Counted from the first letter of the stretch, positions 54,804 through 63,986 are shown. The stretch is DNA of 64,000 bases from CAZIOH01 sp964540815 (GCA_964540815.1 CAZIOH010000011.1:31970-95969); one strand, 5' to 3'. Made by a program: numbers and translations. Notes: generated from the letters alone by a model not told the origin.

Positions 54804-55457
54804 TCAGCGTCGGTAGACGATGACGTTGTGATAGCGACCTTCGGAGGTCCCCGGATTCTCGTACACGTGGGCCTGATCCGCCGCGAACACCAGCGAATCG
54901 CCGAGCCCGAGCAGGTAGCTCTCGGGGCCGACCGTCATGCGCAGGGAGCCGCCCAGCACCACGATCAGCTCGCGCGTCCCGACCCCGTGGGGCTCGGAGG
55001 AGTGGCTCGCGTGCCCCGCCAGGCGCAGCTCGTACACCTCGACCCCGGGTCCGGCCCCCGCCCGGGTCAGCGGCCGGCTCTCGAACTTCCCGTCCGGTGA
55101 GCGGAGCAGGTCGCCCTCGGTGCGCCTCAGCAGGGAGGCGGCATCCCGCCCCTGGCCGATGAGATCGAAGATGGGGATCCCGAGCCCCACCGCCACCCGC
55201 CAGAGCACGTTCAACGAGGGATTGGTCTTGCAGGTCTCGATCTGCGAGAGGGCCGCCCGGCTGACGCCGGACGAGCGCGCCAGGTCGTCGAGGGAGAGCC
55301 CGAGCGCCCGCCGGCGATCGCGCAGGTTCTCCGCGATTCGCTTGGTCATCTCTGCGGCGCCGGCCAGATCACCGGGTGCGGAGGTGGGACGTCGGGGCCG
55401 CGTCGAGGAAGAAGAGGACGCAGAGGGAGGTGAGGTCGTCGTCGCGTTGCGCGCCAT
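54804..55457 (-). CDS. XRE-family regulator with C-terminal cupin domain (SutR-like)
   Basis: A 217-aa regulator. A Ser/Thr/Pro-rich N-terminal tail is followed by an HTH (RRALGLSLDDLARSSGVSRAALSQIE) and a cupin domain (HSSEPHGVGTRELIVVLGG, LGLGDSLVFAADQAHVYENP). This layout is like E. coli SutR/YdcN, which is tied to sulfur use. Placement beside a sulfate importer makes sulfur control likely, but the effector is unknown. Start taken at ATG 55457; ATG 55349 would remove the tail and begin at the HTH. Both lack a strong ribosome site. A 13-bp tandem repeat lies 34-72 bp upstream of 55457. Confidence 0.9.
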   Translation of the reverse strand: MARNATTTSPPSASSSSSTRPRRPTSAPGDLAGAAEMTKRIAENLRDRRRALGLSLDDLARSSGVSRAALSQIETCKTNPSLNVLWRVAVGLGIPIFDLIGQGRDAASLLRRTEGDLLRSPDGKFESRPLTRAGAGPGVEVYELRLAGHASHSSEPHGVGTRELIVVLGGSLRMTVGPESYLLGLGDSLVFAADQAHVYENPGTSEGRYHNVIVYRR

Positions 55458-55490
55458 GGTGGTGTGAACGATTAAACCCGACCAGCCAAG

Positions 55491-55529
55491 AAGACAACAA
55501 GAGAAGACAACAAGAGAAGACAACGACAG
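55491..55529 (-). repeat. 13-bp direct repeats upstream of the XRE-cupin gene
   Basis: AAGACAACAAGAG at 55491-55503, 55504-55516 and a partial third (AAGACAACGACAG) at 55517-55529, A-rich on the plus strand in a GC-rich setting. Position, 34 bp or more upstream of the regulator start, fits promoter or operator DNA; a repeat-length effect on the promoter is also possible. Confidence 0.65.
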
Positions 55530-55614
55530 GCGACGCGCACCGCGCCTGCCCGGGAGCTCGCGGGGGGCCGGGACCCCACCGCGTGCCCACTTCCGGCTCG
55601 ACCGATGCGGGTAC

Positions 55615-55962
55615 TCAGACCCGGCCGATGGCGCTGAGCCGGCTCTTGAGGTCGGCGAACAGCTGCTCGGCTCGGACCAGCCCGATGGCCGCCACCAGCG
55701 TCACGAACTGCTCCGACGCGTGGTCGGACGAGCGACCACCACGGGCCAGAGTCACCGAGCCCGCCGCCAGACGGAGGGCGCGCGTGGAACGGGCCGGACG
55801 CAGCTCCTTCTTTCGCGCCGCCGATCGAATCGCGTACACCCGCTGCTCGTTGATGACGATCCCGGCCTCCTTGGCCTTCTTGACCACCTCCGCGGCGGGG
55901 AGATCCGCCGACTGCGCGCGGATGAACTCGGCCTTGCTCGGCGTCTTCTTAAGTTTGGGCAA
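55615..55962 (-). CDS. Small basic protein of unknown function
   Basis: A 115-aa protein read from TTG 55962 with an excellent ribosome site: AAGGAGGA at 55968-55975, 5 bases from the start. The first 50 residues are helical and Lys-rich (KAEFIRAQSADLPAAEVVKKAKEAG) and continue into INEQRVYAIRSAARKK. This resembles short DNA-binding-like proteins that occur in many copies in myxobacterial genomes. I do not recognise a named family. C-terminal half rich in Ala/Leu/Arg. Divergent from the PSI-domain lipoprotein gene (390-bp spacer). Confidence 0.75.
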   Translation of the reverse strand: MPKLKKTPSKAEFIRAQSADLPAAEVVKKAKEAGIVINEQRVYAIRSAARKKELRPARSTRALRLAAGSVTLARGGRSSDHASEQFVTLVAAIGLVRAEQLFADLKSRLSAIGRV

Positions 55963-56352
55963 TGAAATCCTCCTTGTACGATCGTGTGCATGCTAGTTGG
56001 AGCGCTCTGGCCGGACGGAAAGGAGAAGAGATCCGTCGAGGCTCCCTGCTCCTCCCGCCGCGCCACCTCAACCGCCGGCGAGACTCCCGGGGGAGGCCCG
56101 CTTTTGGCACCGGAGGTTGTATCACAACCGGAGCGAGCGTGAGTTTGCAGATTTGAGCAATTTCCGGGGCGATTCCCTGAAGAAAATCCGTGTTTCCAAA
56201 TGTGAAGGTGCGCGAGGCGCGACCAGCGAGATCGAACCTCCTCGGGGATCTTTCGTCGCGTCACGCCGGAGGCCGTCGGCGACACGACCCACGGCGCCGT
56301 GCGGGGTGCGCGTCACTACCGTCCACACGCCGGGGCGTTAGACTCTCGAGAT
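55963..56352. promoter_or_regulatory. Divergent intergenic region of 390 bp
   Basis: Between the small TTG-start gene and the PSI-domain gene. It is clearly less GC-rich than flanking genes, especially 56130-56210. An inverted repeat GGTTGT-ATC-ACAACC lies at 56115-56129, flanked by direct CCGGAG copies (56110-56115 and 56128-56133). This could be an operator. No other element recognised. Confidence 0.4.
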
Positions 56353-56847
56353 ATGAGGCGATCCTCGATCATGGCGATCTTCTGGTTGTTGGTGGTCTCC
56401 GCGCAGACAGGTTGCTGGGACTCGACCTACGGCTCGCGCCGATACCGGGCCACACCACCTCCGACCGGGTGCCAGCAGGCGGCGACCTGCGGCAGCTGCA
56501 CGCCCATCCTCGGGTGCGGGTGGTGCAGCGTAGGAGGCGGTGGGTACTGCGTGAGCGATCCGGGTGCCTGCGCCGGCTTCAGTCAGTTTCAATGGACCTG
56601 GGACCCCGCGGGATGCCCGGCCACCCAGGGCCCGAGCGATGGCGGAATCCCGGGTGACGCCCAGGGCCACGATGCGTCCGCGAGCGAGACGACCGGGGAC
56701 GCCGGTGGAACGGCAGGGGCGGGAGGTGGAGGAGGCGCGGGTGGTGGAGGTGGCGCGGCAGGCGCAGGTGGCGCGGCAGGCGCAGGTGGCGCGGCAGGCG
56801 CGGGTGGCGCGGCTGGCGCGGCAGGCGCGGGTGGCGCAGGTGGCTGA
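56353..56847 (+). CDS. PSI-domain lipoprotein with Gly/Ala repeat tail
   Basis: A 164-aa protein. The signal peptide ends in the lipobox AQTGC near 21. The middle carries a plexin-type PSI pattern of Cys residues (CGSCTPILGCGWC, then YCV and CAGF, up to CPATQ), expected to form disulfides outside the cell. The last 65 residues are a GGAAGA-type Gly/Ala repeat, encoded by an 18-bp tandem DNA unit at about 56754-56840. Such repeat tails are common in myxobacterial lipoproteins. Function unknown; probably surface-exposed. ATG 56353. Confidence 0.85.
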   Translation: MRRSSIMAIFWLLVVSAQTGCWDSTYGSRRYRATPPPTGCQQAATCGSCTPILGCGWCSVGGGGYCVSDPGACAGFSQFQWTWDPAGCPATQGPSDGGIPGDAQGHDASASETTGDAGGTAGAGGGGGAGGGGGAAGAGGAAGAGGAAGAGGAAGAAGAGGAGG

Positions 56848-56865
56848 GTACCGCCCCCCGGACGG

Positions 56866-56945
56866 GGAACGAGGACGAGGACTGAGACGAGGACGAGGTC
56901 GAGGACGAGGGCGAGGACGGGAACAGGGCCCGGAACGGCCTCTCG
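56866..56945. repeat. GAGGAC-type intergenic repeat
   Basis: Starts right after the PSI-domain gene stop with GGGGAACGAGGAC (also found at 15538), then tandem GACGAG/GAGGAC units to about 56920. It ends in GAGGACGGG-AACAGGGCCCGG (56913-56933), which is shared with the copy at 34022. No classical terminator T-run follows. Confidence 0.75.
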
Positions 56946-56989
56946 ATTGACCATTGCCCGCGCCTCGGCCAATCTGAACCGCTTCTCTC

Positions 56990-57871
56990 ATGAATCCAAC
57001 CGCTCGAATCGTCGTGGTGATTCTGGCCGTGGCGGCCCTTGGGGGCGCCTTTTTTTGGCTCCGGCATCCAGCTCCCATCCCGGCGGCTCCCGTGGCCTCG
57101 AACGCCAGCCCGCGCCCGCAGGTGGCGCCGGTCCCTGCGCCTCCCCCGGCCCCCGCGCCGGCTGCGCCCGCCGTTCGGCATCCCCTCGGGGGCCGGGATC
57201 TCGTCGGGGGGCCGCTGCCCGCCCTCGACAGCTCCGACGGGGCATTCGCCGCGGCGCTGTCGGCGTTGCTCGGAAACAAGGCGCTCACCCGGTTCCTGGT
57301 CCTCGACGACTTCGCGCGCCACTTCGTGGCCACCGTCGAGAACCTCGCGACCGACAACGCCGCCGCCGAGCTGTGGCCGGTGCGACGCACGCCGGGGCGC
57401 TTCCTGGCCACGCCCGCCGCCGAGAATGCGACCATCGCCGCCGGGAACGCCGAGCGGTACACGCCCTTCGTCCGCCTCGCGGAGGCGATCGACACCGAGC
57501 GCGCGGTGTCCCTGTACCGCCACTTCTATCCGCTGCTTCAGCGCGCCTACGAGGAGCTGGGTTACCCGGGCCGGTACTTCAACGATCGCCTGGTGGAGGT
57601 GATCGATCAGCTGCTCGCGACCCCGGAGCCGGCGGGTCCCATCGCGGTCAAGAAGGTGGCCTTGCCCGGGACGGCGGCCAGCGCGGGAGCCGCCGCCGGC
57701 GAGGACGCGCATGCGCTCTACGTGTTCGCCGATCCGGCGCTGGAGGCTTTGAGCGCCGGTCAGAAGATCCTCCTGCGGGTCGGCCCGAATGGCGCTGCCC
57801 GACTCGAGGCCAAGCTGACCGAAGTTCGCCAGCGGCTGGTGGAGCGTGGGCCCGGTGCGTCGGTCCCGTAG
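56990..57871 (+). CDS. DUF3014 family membrane-anchored protein
   Basis: A 293-aa protein with one N-terminal membrane helix at about 5-23 (ARIVVVILAVAALGGAFFWL), a Pro/Ala-rich linker to about 60, then a domain matching DUF3014: LDSSDGAFAAALSALLG, RFLVLDDFARHFVATVENL, YPLLQRAYEELGYPGRYFNDRLVEVIDQLL. The family is found in proteobacteria, with unknown function, and is predicted to sit in the periplasm. It precedes the RND adaptor by 122 bp, so it may or may not be part of that operon. ATG 56990. Confidence 0.9.
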   Translation: MNPTARIVVVILAVAALGGAFFWLRHPAPIPAAPVASNASPRPQVAPVPAPPPAPAPAAPAVRHPLGGRDLVGGPLPALDSSDGAFAAALSALLGNKALTRFLVLDDFARHFVATVENLATDNAAAELWPVRRTPGRFLATPAAENATIAAGNAERYTPFVRLAEAIDTERAVSLYRHFYPLLQRAYEELGYPGRYFNDRLVEVIDQLLATPEPAGPIAVKKVALPGTAASAGAAAGEDAHALYVFADPALEALSAGQKILLRVGPNGAARLEAKLTEVRQRLVERGPGASVP

Positions 57872-57993
57872 CGCGCCGGCTCCGGCAACCTCGGTGTTAC
57901 TCGGTAGAAACAACCGCGGCTCGAGGCGCGAGCGACTCGCTCCGTCGACGATCGGGGTTGTGTGGCCCGCTTCGCCACGCTAGATGGAGGCCA

Positions 57994-59262
57994 ATGCCAA
58001 GCCGCCCCTCCGCGGACGAACCCCCGGTGCCAACCCCGGGCTCTGCCGTGCCCATGGCCCGGTTGTCTCACCGCCTGCTCTGCGCGAGCCTGCTCATCGG
58101 CGCCGGGAGCCTGGGCTGCAGCGAGAGCAAGGCCAAGAGCTCGGCGCCGCCACCGCCGCCCTCGGTGCAGACCACCCGGGTGGTGCGCCAGGACGTCCCC
58201 CTCTTCATCGAGGCCCTCGGCAGCCTCGACGGCTACGTGAACGCCGACATCCGCGCGCGCGTCCGCGGCATCCTGCTGGCCCAGCGCTACAAGGACGGCG
58301 CGACCGTCAAGGAAGGCCAGCTGCTCTTCTCGATCGATCCGTCCGAGTTCCAGATCGCCGTCGATTCGGCCAAGGCGGCCCTGGCGCGGGCCGAGACCGC
58401 GCGGATTCACGCCCGCGCCCAGCTCGCGCGCCGGCAGGAGCTCGGCGCGTCGAAGGTCGTGAGCCAGCAGGAGGTCGAGGACGCCGAGGCCGCCTCCCGG
58501 GACGCCGAGGACCAGGTGCACGCCGCCACCGCCCAGCTCGAGCAGGCCCGGCTGAACCTCTCCTACACCGCGATCCGCTCGCCGGTGTCGGGCGTGGCCG
58601 GCCTGGCCCAGGTGCGGGTCGGGAACCTGGTCGGTCAGGATGGACCCACCCTGCTCACCGTGGTGTCGCGGGTGGATCCCATCCGCGTGAACTTTCCCAT
58701 GAGCGAGACCGACTACGTGAAGGCCGCCGATCGCTTGAAGCGTCTCGATGGTCGCGATCTCGGCTGGGCCCAGAAGCAGTTCGCTGGCATGGAGGCCGGC
58801 GGGGCGGTGGACGACGAGGCGCTCGAGCTGCTCCTGTCCGACGGGAGCACCTATCCGCATCGGGGCGTGATCGTCGCGGCCAACCGCCAGGTGGACGCCA
58901 CCACCGGGACCATCCAGCTGCAGGCGCTGTTCCCGAACCCGGGGAACCTGCTGCGACCGGGGCAGTTCGGGCGCGTACGCATGCGCCGGCGCGAGGCGGG
59001 CCGCAACGCCCTGGTGGTCCCGGAGAAGGCGCTGATCCAGGTTCAGGGCACCTATTCACTGGCGGTGGTGGATCGGGCGCACAAGGTCGCGCTGCGCAAG
59101 GTCGAGGTGGGACCGTCGGCCGGGCCGCTGCGGATCGTGGCGTCCGGCGTGAGCGCGGGGGACGAGGTGGTCACGGAGGGCGTCCAGAAGGTCAGCGACG
59201 GTGCCACGGTCAACCCGCAGCCGCTCGCGGTCACCCCACAGAGCCCTCCCCCCCCGCGCTGA
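57994..59262 (+). CDS. RND efflux membrane-fusion (adaptor) protein, AcrA/HlyD-like
   Basis: A 422-aa periplasmic adaptor. A hydrophobic signal near 30-47 ends in a lipobox-like SLGC (about residue 47). The order is typical: PPSVQTTRVVRQDVPLFIEALG, YVNADIRARVRGILL, a helical hairpin rich in Ala/Glu/Arg (about 125-190), then YTAIRSPVSGVAGLAQVRVG and the C-terminal barrel LVVPEKALIQVQG. It links the inner-membrane pump to the outer-membrane channel. Start ATG 57994 with GGAGG at 57986-57990. Pump gene follows after 43 bp. Confidence 0.94.
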   Translation: MPSRPSADEPPVPTPGSAVPMARLSHRLLCASLLIGAGSLGCSESKAKSSAPPPPPSVQTTRVVRQDVPLFIEALGSLDGYVNADIRARVRGILLAQRYKDGATVKEGQLLFSIDPSEFQIAVDSAKAALARAETARIHARAQLARRQELGASKVVSQQEVEDAEAASRDAEDQVHAATAQLEQARLNLSYTAIRSPVSGVAGLAQVRVGNLVGQDGPTLLTVVSRVDPIRVNFPMSETDYVKAADRLKRLDGRDLGWAQKQFAGMEAGGAVDDEALELLLSDGSTYPHRGVIVAANRQVDATTGTIQLQALFPNPGNLLRPGQFGRVRMRRREAGRNALVVPEKALIQVQGTYSLAVVDRAHKVALRKVEVGPSAGPLRIVASGVSAGDEVVTEGVQKVSDGATVNPQPLAVTPQSPPPPR

Positions 59263-59305
59263 TCCCCCACACCGACCGACCTTTGACACGGCTCCCCCTC
59301 CCAGC

Positions 59306-62300
59306 ATGATCTCCGCATTCTTCATTCGCAGGCCGATCGTGGCGATGGTCATCGCCATCCTCACGGTGCTGATCGGCGCCGTCTCGCTCCTCGGGCTGCC
59401 GATCGCGCAGTTCCCGCAGATCATTCCGCCCCAGATCAACCTCAGCACCACCTTCACCGGGGCCGACGCGGTCACCATCGAGCAGTCGGTCGCCACGCCC
59501 ATCGAGCAACAGGTCAACGGTGTGGACAACATGCTCTACATCCAGTCGACCAACGCCAACGACGGGACCATGAACCAGCGGGTCACCTTCGACGTCGGCA
59601 CCAACATCGACATCGACAACGTGCTGGTCCAGAACCGCTTCTCCCAGGCCCAGACCTTCCTCCCCCAGGACGTCAAGAACTACGGCGTCACCATCAAGAA
59701 GTCGCTGGCCTTCCCGCTGATCGTGGTGTCGCTCTACTCGCCCGACGGGCGCTATGACGCCTCCTTCCTGACCAACTACGCCACCATCAACGTCAACGAC
59801 GCCCTGCTGCGCATCCGCGGGGTTGGCGACATCCGCAACCTCGGCGCCTCGGACTACGCGATGCGCGTCTGGCTCAAGCCCGACAAGCTGGCCAGCCTGT
59901 CCCTGACGGTGACCGACATCGAGAACGCCATCCGCGCGCAGAACGTGGTGAACCCGGCCGGCCAGGTGGGGGCGGAGCCGACCTTGCCGGGGCAGCAGTT
60001 CACCTACACCGTGCGGGCGCAAGGTCGGCTGGTCACGCCGGAGGAGTTCGGCGAGGTCATCGTGCGCGAGAACCCGGATGGGTCGCTGGTGCGGGTGCGC
60101 GACGTCGCCACCCTCGAGATGGGCTCGCTCAACTACAACCAGGTCGGCTCCTTCAACGGCAAGCCGGCCGGGGTGATCGCGGCCTTCCAGCTGCCAGGCT
60201 CGAACGCGCTCGACGTGGCGGCCTCGGTGCGGGCCGCCATGGAAGACCTCAAGAAGCGCTTCCCGCCCGGGATGGACTACCAGGTGTCGCTCGACACCAC
60301 GGCCCCGGTCAAGGCGGGAATCGAGGAGATCCTCATCACCCTGCTCGAGGCCATCGGCCTCGTGGTGCTGGTGGTCTTCGTCTTCCTGCAGAGCTGGCGC
60401 GCCACCCTGATCCCGCTGCTCACGGTGCCGGTCTCCCTGGTGGGGGTCTTCGCGGTCTTCCCCTTCCTGGGTTTCTCCATCAACACGCTCTCCCTCTTCG
60501 CGCTGGTGCTGGCCATCGGCCTGGTGGTCGACGACGCCATCGTGGTGGTCGAGGCGGTCGAGCACCACATCGAGGAGGGCATGTCGCCGCGCGACGCGAC
60601 CTATCAGGCCATGTCCGAGGTGACCGCCCCCGTGGTGGGCATCGCCCTGATCCTGGCGGCGGTGTTCATCCCCGTGGCCTTCATGGCCGGCATCACCGGT
60701 CGCCTCTACCAGCAGTTCGCGCTCACCATCGCGGTGTCGGTGCTGATCTCGGCCTTCAACGCCCTCACCCTCAGCCCGGCGCTGGCGGCCATGCTGCTCC
60801 GACCGCGGCAGCCCCCGCGCGGTCCCTTCGGGCGAGCCGGCGCGGCCTTCAACCGGCTCTTCGACCGCGTCACCCGCGGCTACGTGCACACCAACGCGCG
60901 CCTGATCCGCAAGCTCGTCATCCCGCTCGGGCTCCTCGGCGGGGTGGCGGCCCTGGCCGGGGTGCTCGGCGGCAAGCTGCCCTCCGGCTTCGTGCCCGAG
61001 GAGGACAACGGCTACGCGATCATCGGCGTGCAGCTGCCGGACGCGGCGTCCCTGCAGCGCACCCGGGCCGTCTTCAAGAAGGTGGAGGAGATCCTCGGGC
61101 GCACCGAGGGGGTGCGGACCTACAACACCGTGGCGGGGTACAGCTTCTTCACCGGTTCGGCCGCCAGCTACGTGGGCACGGGGTTCATGGGCTTTCGCCC
61201 CTGGAAGGAGCGCGACCGCCCCGACCTCACCGCCCGGGCCATCCTCGGCAAGCTGAACGCGGAGTTCGCGCGCATCCCCGAGGCGCGGGTCTTCGCCCTG
61301 GCGCCACCGGCCATCCCCGGCATCAGCGCGGCCGGGGGCTTCAGCCTCTTCTTGCAAGATCGCGCGGGTGGCAGCGTCGAGTCCCTGGCCCAGAACGTCA
61401 AGCGCTTCGTGGACGCGGCCCGCAAGCGCCCCGAGCTCCAGAACGTCATCCCCAACTTCTCTCCCTCGGTTCCTCAGCTCTTCGCCGAGGTCGACAAGGA
61501 GAAGGCCCTGAAGCAGGGCGTCCCCATCGCGGATGTCTACGCCACCTTGCAGGCCTTCCTGGGAGGCGCCTACGTGAACGACTTCACGCGCTACTCGCGC
61601 CAGTGGAAGGTCTTCGTGCAGGCCGCCCCGGAGGCCCGCCGCAACCCCGACGATCTGCAGGCCTTCTACGTGCGGAACCTCAAGGGGGAGATGGTCCCCC
61701 TCGCCTCGCTGGTGCACGTGCGCACCAGCGCCGGGCCGGAGTACACCGTGCGCTTCAACCTCTACCGCTCGGCCGAGGTGATCGGGGCGGCCGCCCCCGG
61801 CTACAGCTCCGGCCAGGCCATCGCGGTGCTCGAGCAGGTGGCGGCCGAGACCCTCCCGGCCGGGATGGGCTACGCCTGGAACGCCCTCTCTTATCAGGAG
61901 AAAATCTCCCAGGGGGGGACCGTGAAGGTGCTCGCGCTGTCGCTGATCTTCGTCTTCCTGATCCTCGCGGCCCTCTACGAGAGCTGGTCCCTTCCCTTCA
62001 GCGTGCTCCTCAGCACCCCGGTGGCGGTGCTCGGAGCCTACCTCGGCCTCCTGTCGCGGCACTTCGACAGCAACGTCTACGCACAGATCGGTCTCGTCAT
62101 GCTGGTGGGCCTCACCGCCAAGAACGCGATCCTGATCGTGGAGTTCGCCAAGGATCGGCTGGGGCAGGGACGTCCGCTGGTCGACGCGGCGCTGGAGGGC
62201 GCGCGCCTGCGGCTCCGCCCGATCTTGATGACGTCCTTCGCGTTCATCCTCGGCTGCCTCCCGCTGTGGGTGGCGAGCGGCGCCGGCGCGTCGGCCCGGC

Positions 62301-62533
62301 GCATGCTCGGGACCACGGTGGTGGCGGGGATGACCGCCGCGACGCTGCTCGGGATCTTCTTCGTGCCGGCCCTGTTCGTGTTCATCGAGCGGCTGGGCGG
62401 CCACCGGGACACCGACCACGCCTCGGCCGAGGAGAAGAGCCGGGCGGCCGCCGAGGAGAAGAGCGCGGCCGCTGCCAAGCCCGGCGGCCTCCCCGGATCG
62501 CCTTCCGCCGCGCGCCTCTCGGGAGCCGAGTAG
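59306..62533 (+). CDS. RND efflux pump, hydrophobic/amphiphilic (HAE1, AcrB-like) family
   Basis: A 1075-aa inner-membrane transporter. Begins with the HAE1 opening FFIRRPIVAMVIAI; the first periplasmic loop carries NDGTMNQRVTFDVGTNIDID. Helix 4 holds LVVDDAIVVVEAVEHH, whose Asp pair is the expected proton relay. A mirror second half ends with MLGTTVVAGM, as in AcrB. Length matches the family (about 1030-1050). The C-terminal tail is Ala/Glu/Lys-rich low complexity. Substrate unknown; co-transcribed with the adaptor and channel. Confidence 0.96.
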   Translation: MISAFFIRRPIVAMVIAILTVLIGAVSLLGLPIAQFPQIIPPQINLSTTFTGADAVTIEQSVATPIEQQVNGVDNMLYIQSTNANDGTMNQRVTFDVGTNIDIDNVLVQNRFSQAQTFLPQDVKNYGVTIKKSLAFPLIVVSLYSPDGRYDASFLTNYATINVNDALLRIRGVGDIRNLGASDYAMRVWLKPDKLASLSLTVTDIENAIRAQNVVNPAGQVGAEPTLPGQQFTYTVRAQGRLVTPEEFGEVIVRENPDGSLVRVRDVATLEMGSLNYNQVGSFNGKPAGVIAAFQLPGSNALDVAASVRAAMEDLKKRFPPGMDYQVSLDTTAPVKAGIEEILITLLEAIGLVVLVVFVFLQSWRATLIPLLTVPVSLVGVFAVFPFLGFSINTLSLFALVLAIGLVVDDAIVVVEAVEHHIEEGMSPRDATYQAMSEVTAPVVGIALILAAVFIPVAFMAGITGRLYQQFALTIAVSVLISAFNALTLSPALAAMLLRPRQPPRGPFGRAGAAFNRLFDRVTRGYVHTNARLIRKLVIPLGLLGGVAALAGVLGGKLPSGFVPEEDNGYAIIGVQLPDAASLQRTRAVFKKVEEILGRTEGVRTYNTVAGYSFFTGSAASYVGTGFMGFRPWKERDRPDLTARAILGKLNAEFARIPEARVFALAPPAIPGISAAGGFSLFLQDRAGGSVESLAQNVKRFVDAARKRPELQNVIPNFSPSVPQLFAEVDKEKALKQGVPIADVYATLQAFLGGAYVNDFTRYSRQWKVFVQAAPEARRNPDDLQAFYVRNLKGEMVPLASLVHVRTSAGPEYTVRFNLYRSAEVIGAAAPGYSSGQAIAVLEQVAAETLPAGMGYAWNALSYQEKISQGGTVKVLALSLIFVFLILAALYESWSLPFSVLLSTPVAVLGAYLGLLSRHFDSNVYAQIGLVMLVGLTAKNAILIVEFAKDRLGQGRPLVDAALEGARLRLRPILMTSFAFILGCLPLWVASGAGASARRMLGTTVVAGMTAATLLGIFFVPALFVFIERLGGHRDTDHASAEEKSRAAAEEKSAAAAKPGGLPGSPSAARLSGAE

Positions 62534-62535
62534 AG

Positions 62536-63942
62536 ATGCGGCAACGGCCGAGGCGCCGGTGGTCTGCGCGCGCGCGGATCGTCCCGTTCGTGAGCGCGCT
62601 GGTATCGACGCTCGGGGCTGGGACGGTGGGTGCGGCGTCCCCGGAGCCCGGCGGCGGCGGCGCGCCGGAGGGCGCTCGATCCACGGGCGCTTCGACCGGC
62701 GGGTCCGCCGCCGCGGTCCCGGATGGCGGCGAGGCGGTGGGCCCCGCTGTCGTGCGCGTGTCCTGGCAACAGGCGCTCGATCGGGCGCGCAGCCGCAACC
62801 CATCCGCCGTGGTCGCCGCGCTCGAGATCGATCGGGCCGACGCCCTGGTGCGGGAGGCGCGCGCCGGGTGGTTGCCGGTCTTCTCGGGCAACGGCAGCTA
62901 CACCCGGCTCGACTCGGCGCGCACCTTCGGGGGTATGGTCACCACCCCGGCCGATCAGTGGAACGGCAACCTCCAGCTGGTGGTGCCCATCGTGGCACCA
63001 ACCGCCTGGGCCAACGACTGGCACGCCGGCGACAACCAGCGGATCGTCAGCGCGACGGAGGCCGACGTGCGCCGCCAGCTGGCGAGCGCCGTCGGGCGCG
63101 CCTACCTCACGGTGCTGCTCCAGCACCGGCAGGTGGAGGTGGCGGCCCGGGCCCGCGACAACGCCCGCGCGCACTACGACTACGCCCACACCCGGCTCGG
63201 GATCGGCCTCGGCAACGGGGTCGACGACGCGCGCGCCGAGCAGGAGCTGCGCACGGACGAGGCGCAGCTCAAGAACGCCGAGACCGCGCTGGTGCGCGCC
63301 CAGAGCGCGCTCGCCATCCTGCTGTCCGAGGAGAGCCTGGTGGATGCCAGCGACGACGTGAACCTGACCGCTCCTCTCGCCGAAAGCCCAGGGCTGGAGG
63401 AGGCGCGGGCCCGCCGCACCGACGTGCGCGCGCTCGAGGCCCGGCGCGCCGCCACCCAGAACCTCCTTCACGACGACTGGGTCTACTACGCGCCCACCCT
63501 GCTGGCGCAGGCCCAGGCCTTTCGTCAGACCCAGACCCCGCTCGCGCCTGGAAAGGGCTGGCAGGCCACCGTGGTGCTCTCGATTCCGTTCTATGACGGC
63601 GGCCTGCGCTACGGGATCCGCAAGGAGCGACAGGCCAGCGAGGCGGAGGCGCGCACGCAGCTCGAGGCGGCCCTCCGGCAGGTCAGCGTCGAGGTTCGCA
63701 CCGCCCTGCGGGTGGTCGCCAACTCCGACGAGAGCCTCGGCTCGGCCCGCGCCGCCGCGGTGGCCGCCACCACCGCGGCCCGCCTCGCCGACCGAGCCTA
63801 CCGCGCAGGCGCGACCACCAATCTCGAGGTGGTGGACGCCGAGCGCCGGGCCCGCGACGCCGAGTCGCAGGTCGCGTTCGCCGAGGATGCCGCCCGCCAG
63901 GCCCGGCTCGATCTCCTGCTCGCGACCGGCGCGTTTCCCTAG
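62536..63942 (+). CDS. TolC-family outer-membrane efflux channel
   Basis: A 468-aa protein. An Arg-rich N-terminus with a signal stretch (IVPFVSALVSTLGAGTVGA) is followed by a Gly/Ala-rich linker and then two TolC halves: SWQQALDRARSRNPSAVVAALEID, GNLQLVVPIVAPTAWA, and a second half with VVLSIPFYDGGLRYGIRKE and YRAGATTNLEVVDAERRARDAE. These are typical outer-membrane channel motifs. It starts 2 bp after the pump stop and is the last gene of the operon; a hairpin follows the stop. Confidence 0.94.
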   Translation: MRQRPRRRWSARARIVPFVSALVSTLGAGTVGAASPEPGGGGAPEGARSTGASTGGSAAAVPDGGEAVGPAVVRVSWQQALDRARSRNPSAVVAALEIDRADALVREARAGWLPVFSGNGSYTRLDSARTFGGMVTTPADQWNGNLQLVVPIVAPTAWANDWHAGDNQRIVSATEADVRRQLASAVGRAYLTVLLQHRQVEVAARARDNARAHYDYAHTRLGIGLGNGVDDARAEQELRTDEAQLKNAETALVRAQSALAILLSEESLVDASDDVNLTAPLAESPGLEEARARRTDVRALEARRAATQNLLHDDWVYYAPTLLAQAQAFRQTQTPLAPGKGWQATVVLSIPFYDGGLRYGIRKERQASEAEARTQLEAALRQVSVEVRTALRVVANSDESLGSARAAAVAATTAARLADRAYRAGATTNLEVVDAERRARDAESQVAFAEDAARQARLDLLLATGAFP

Positions 63943-63951
63943 CCCTTGTAT

Positions 63952-63986
63952 CGGGGACGTGGCTCGCTGCCGCTCGCACGTCCCCG
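63952..63986 (+). terminator. Hairpin after the RND operon
   Basis: CGGGGACGTG (63952-63961) and CACGTCCCCG (63977-63986) form a perfect 10-bp stem with a 15-base loop, 10 bp after the TolC-like gene stop. No T-run follows, so a Rho-dependent or GC-only terminator is likely. Confidence 0.55.

Noticed and set aside
59231..62803. Minus-strand frame of 1190 codons opposite the RND pump
   Set aside because: It is a mirror of the AcrB-like gene with His/Asp/Arg-rich composition and no family motif.
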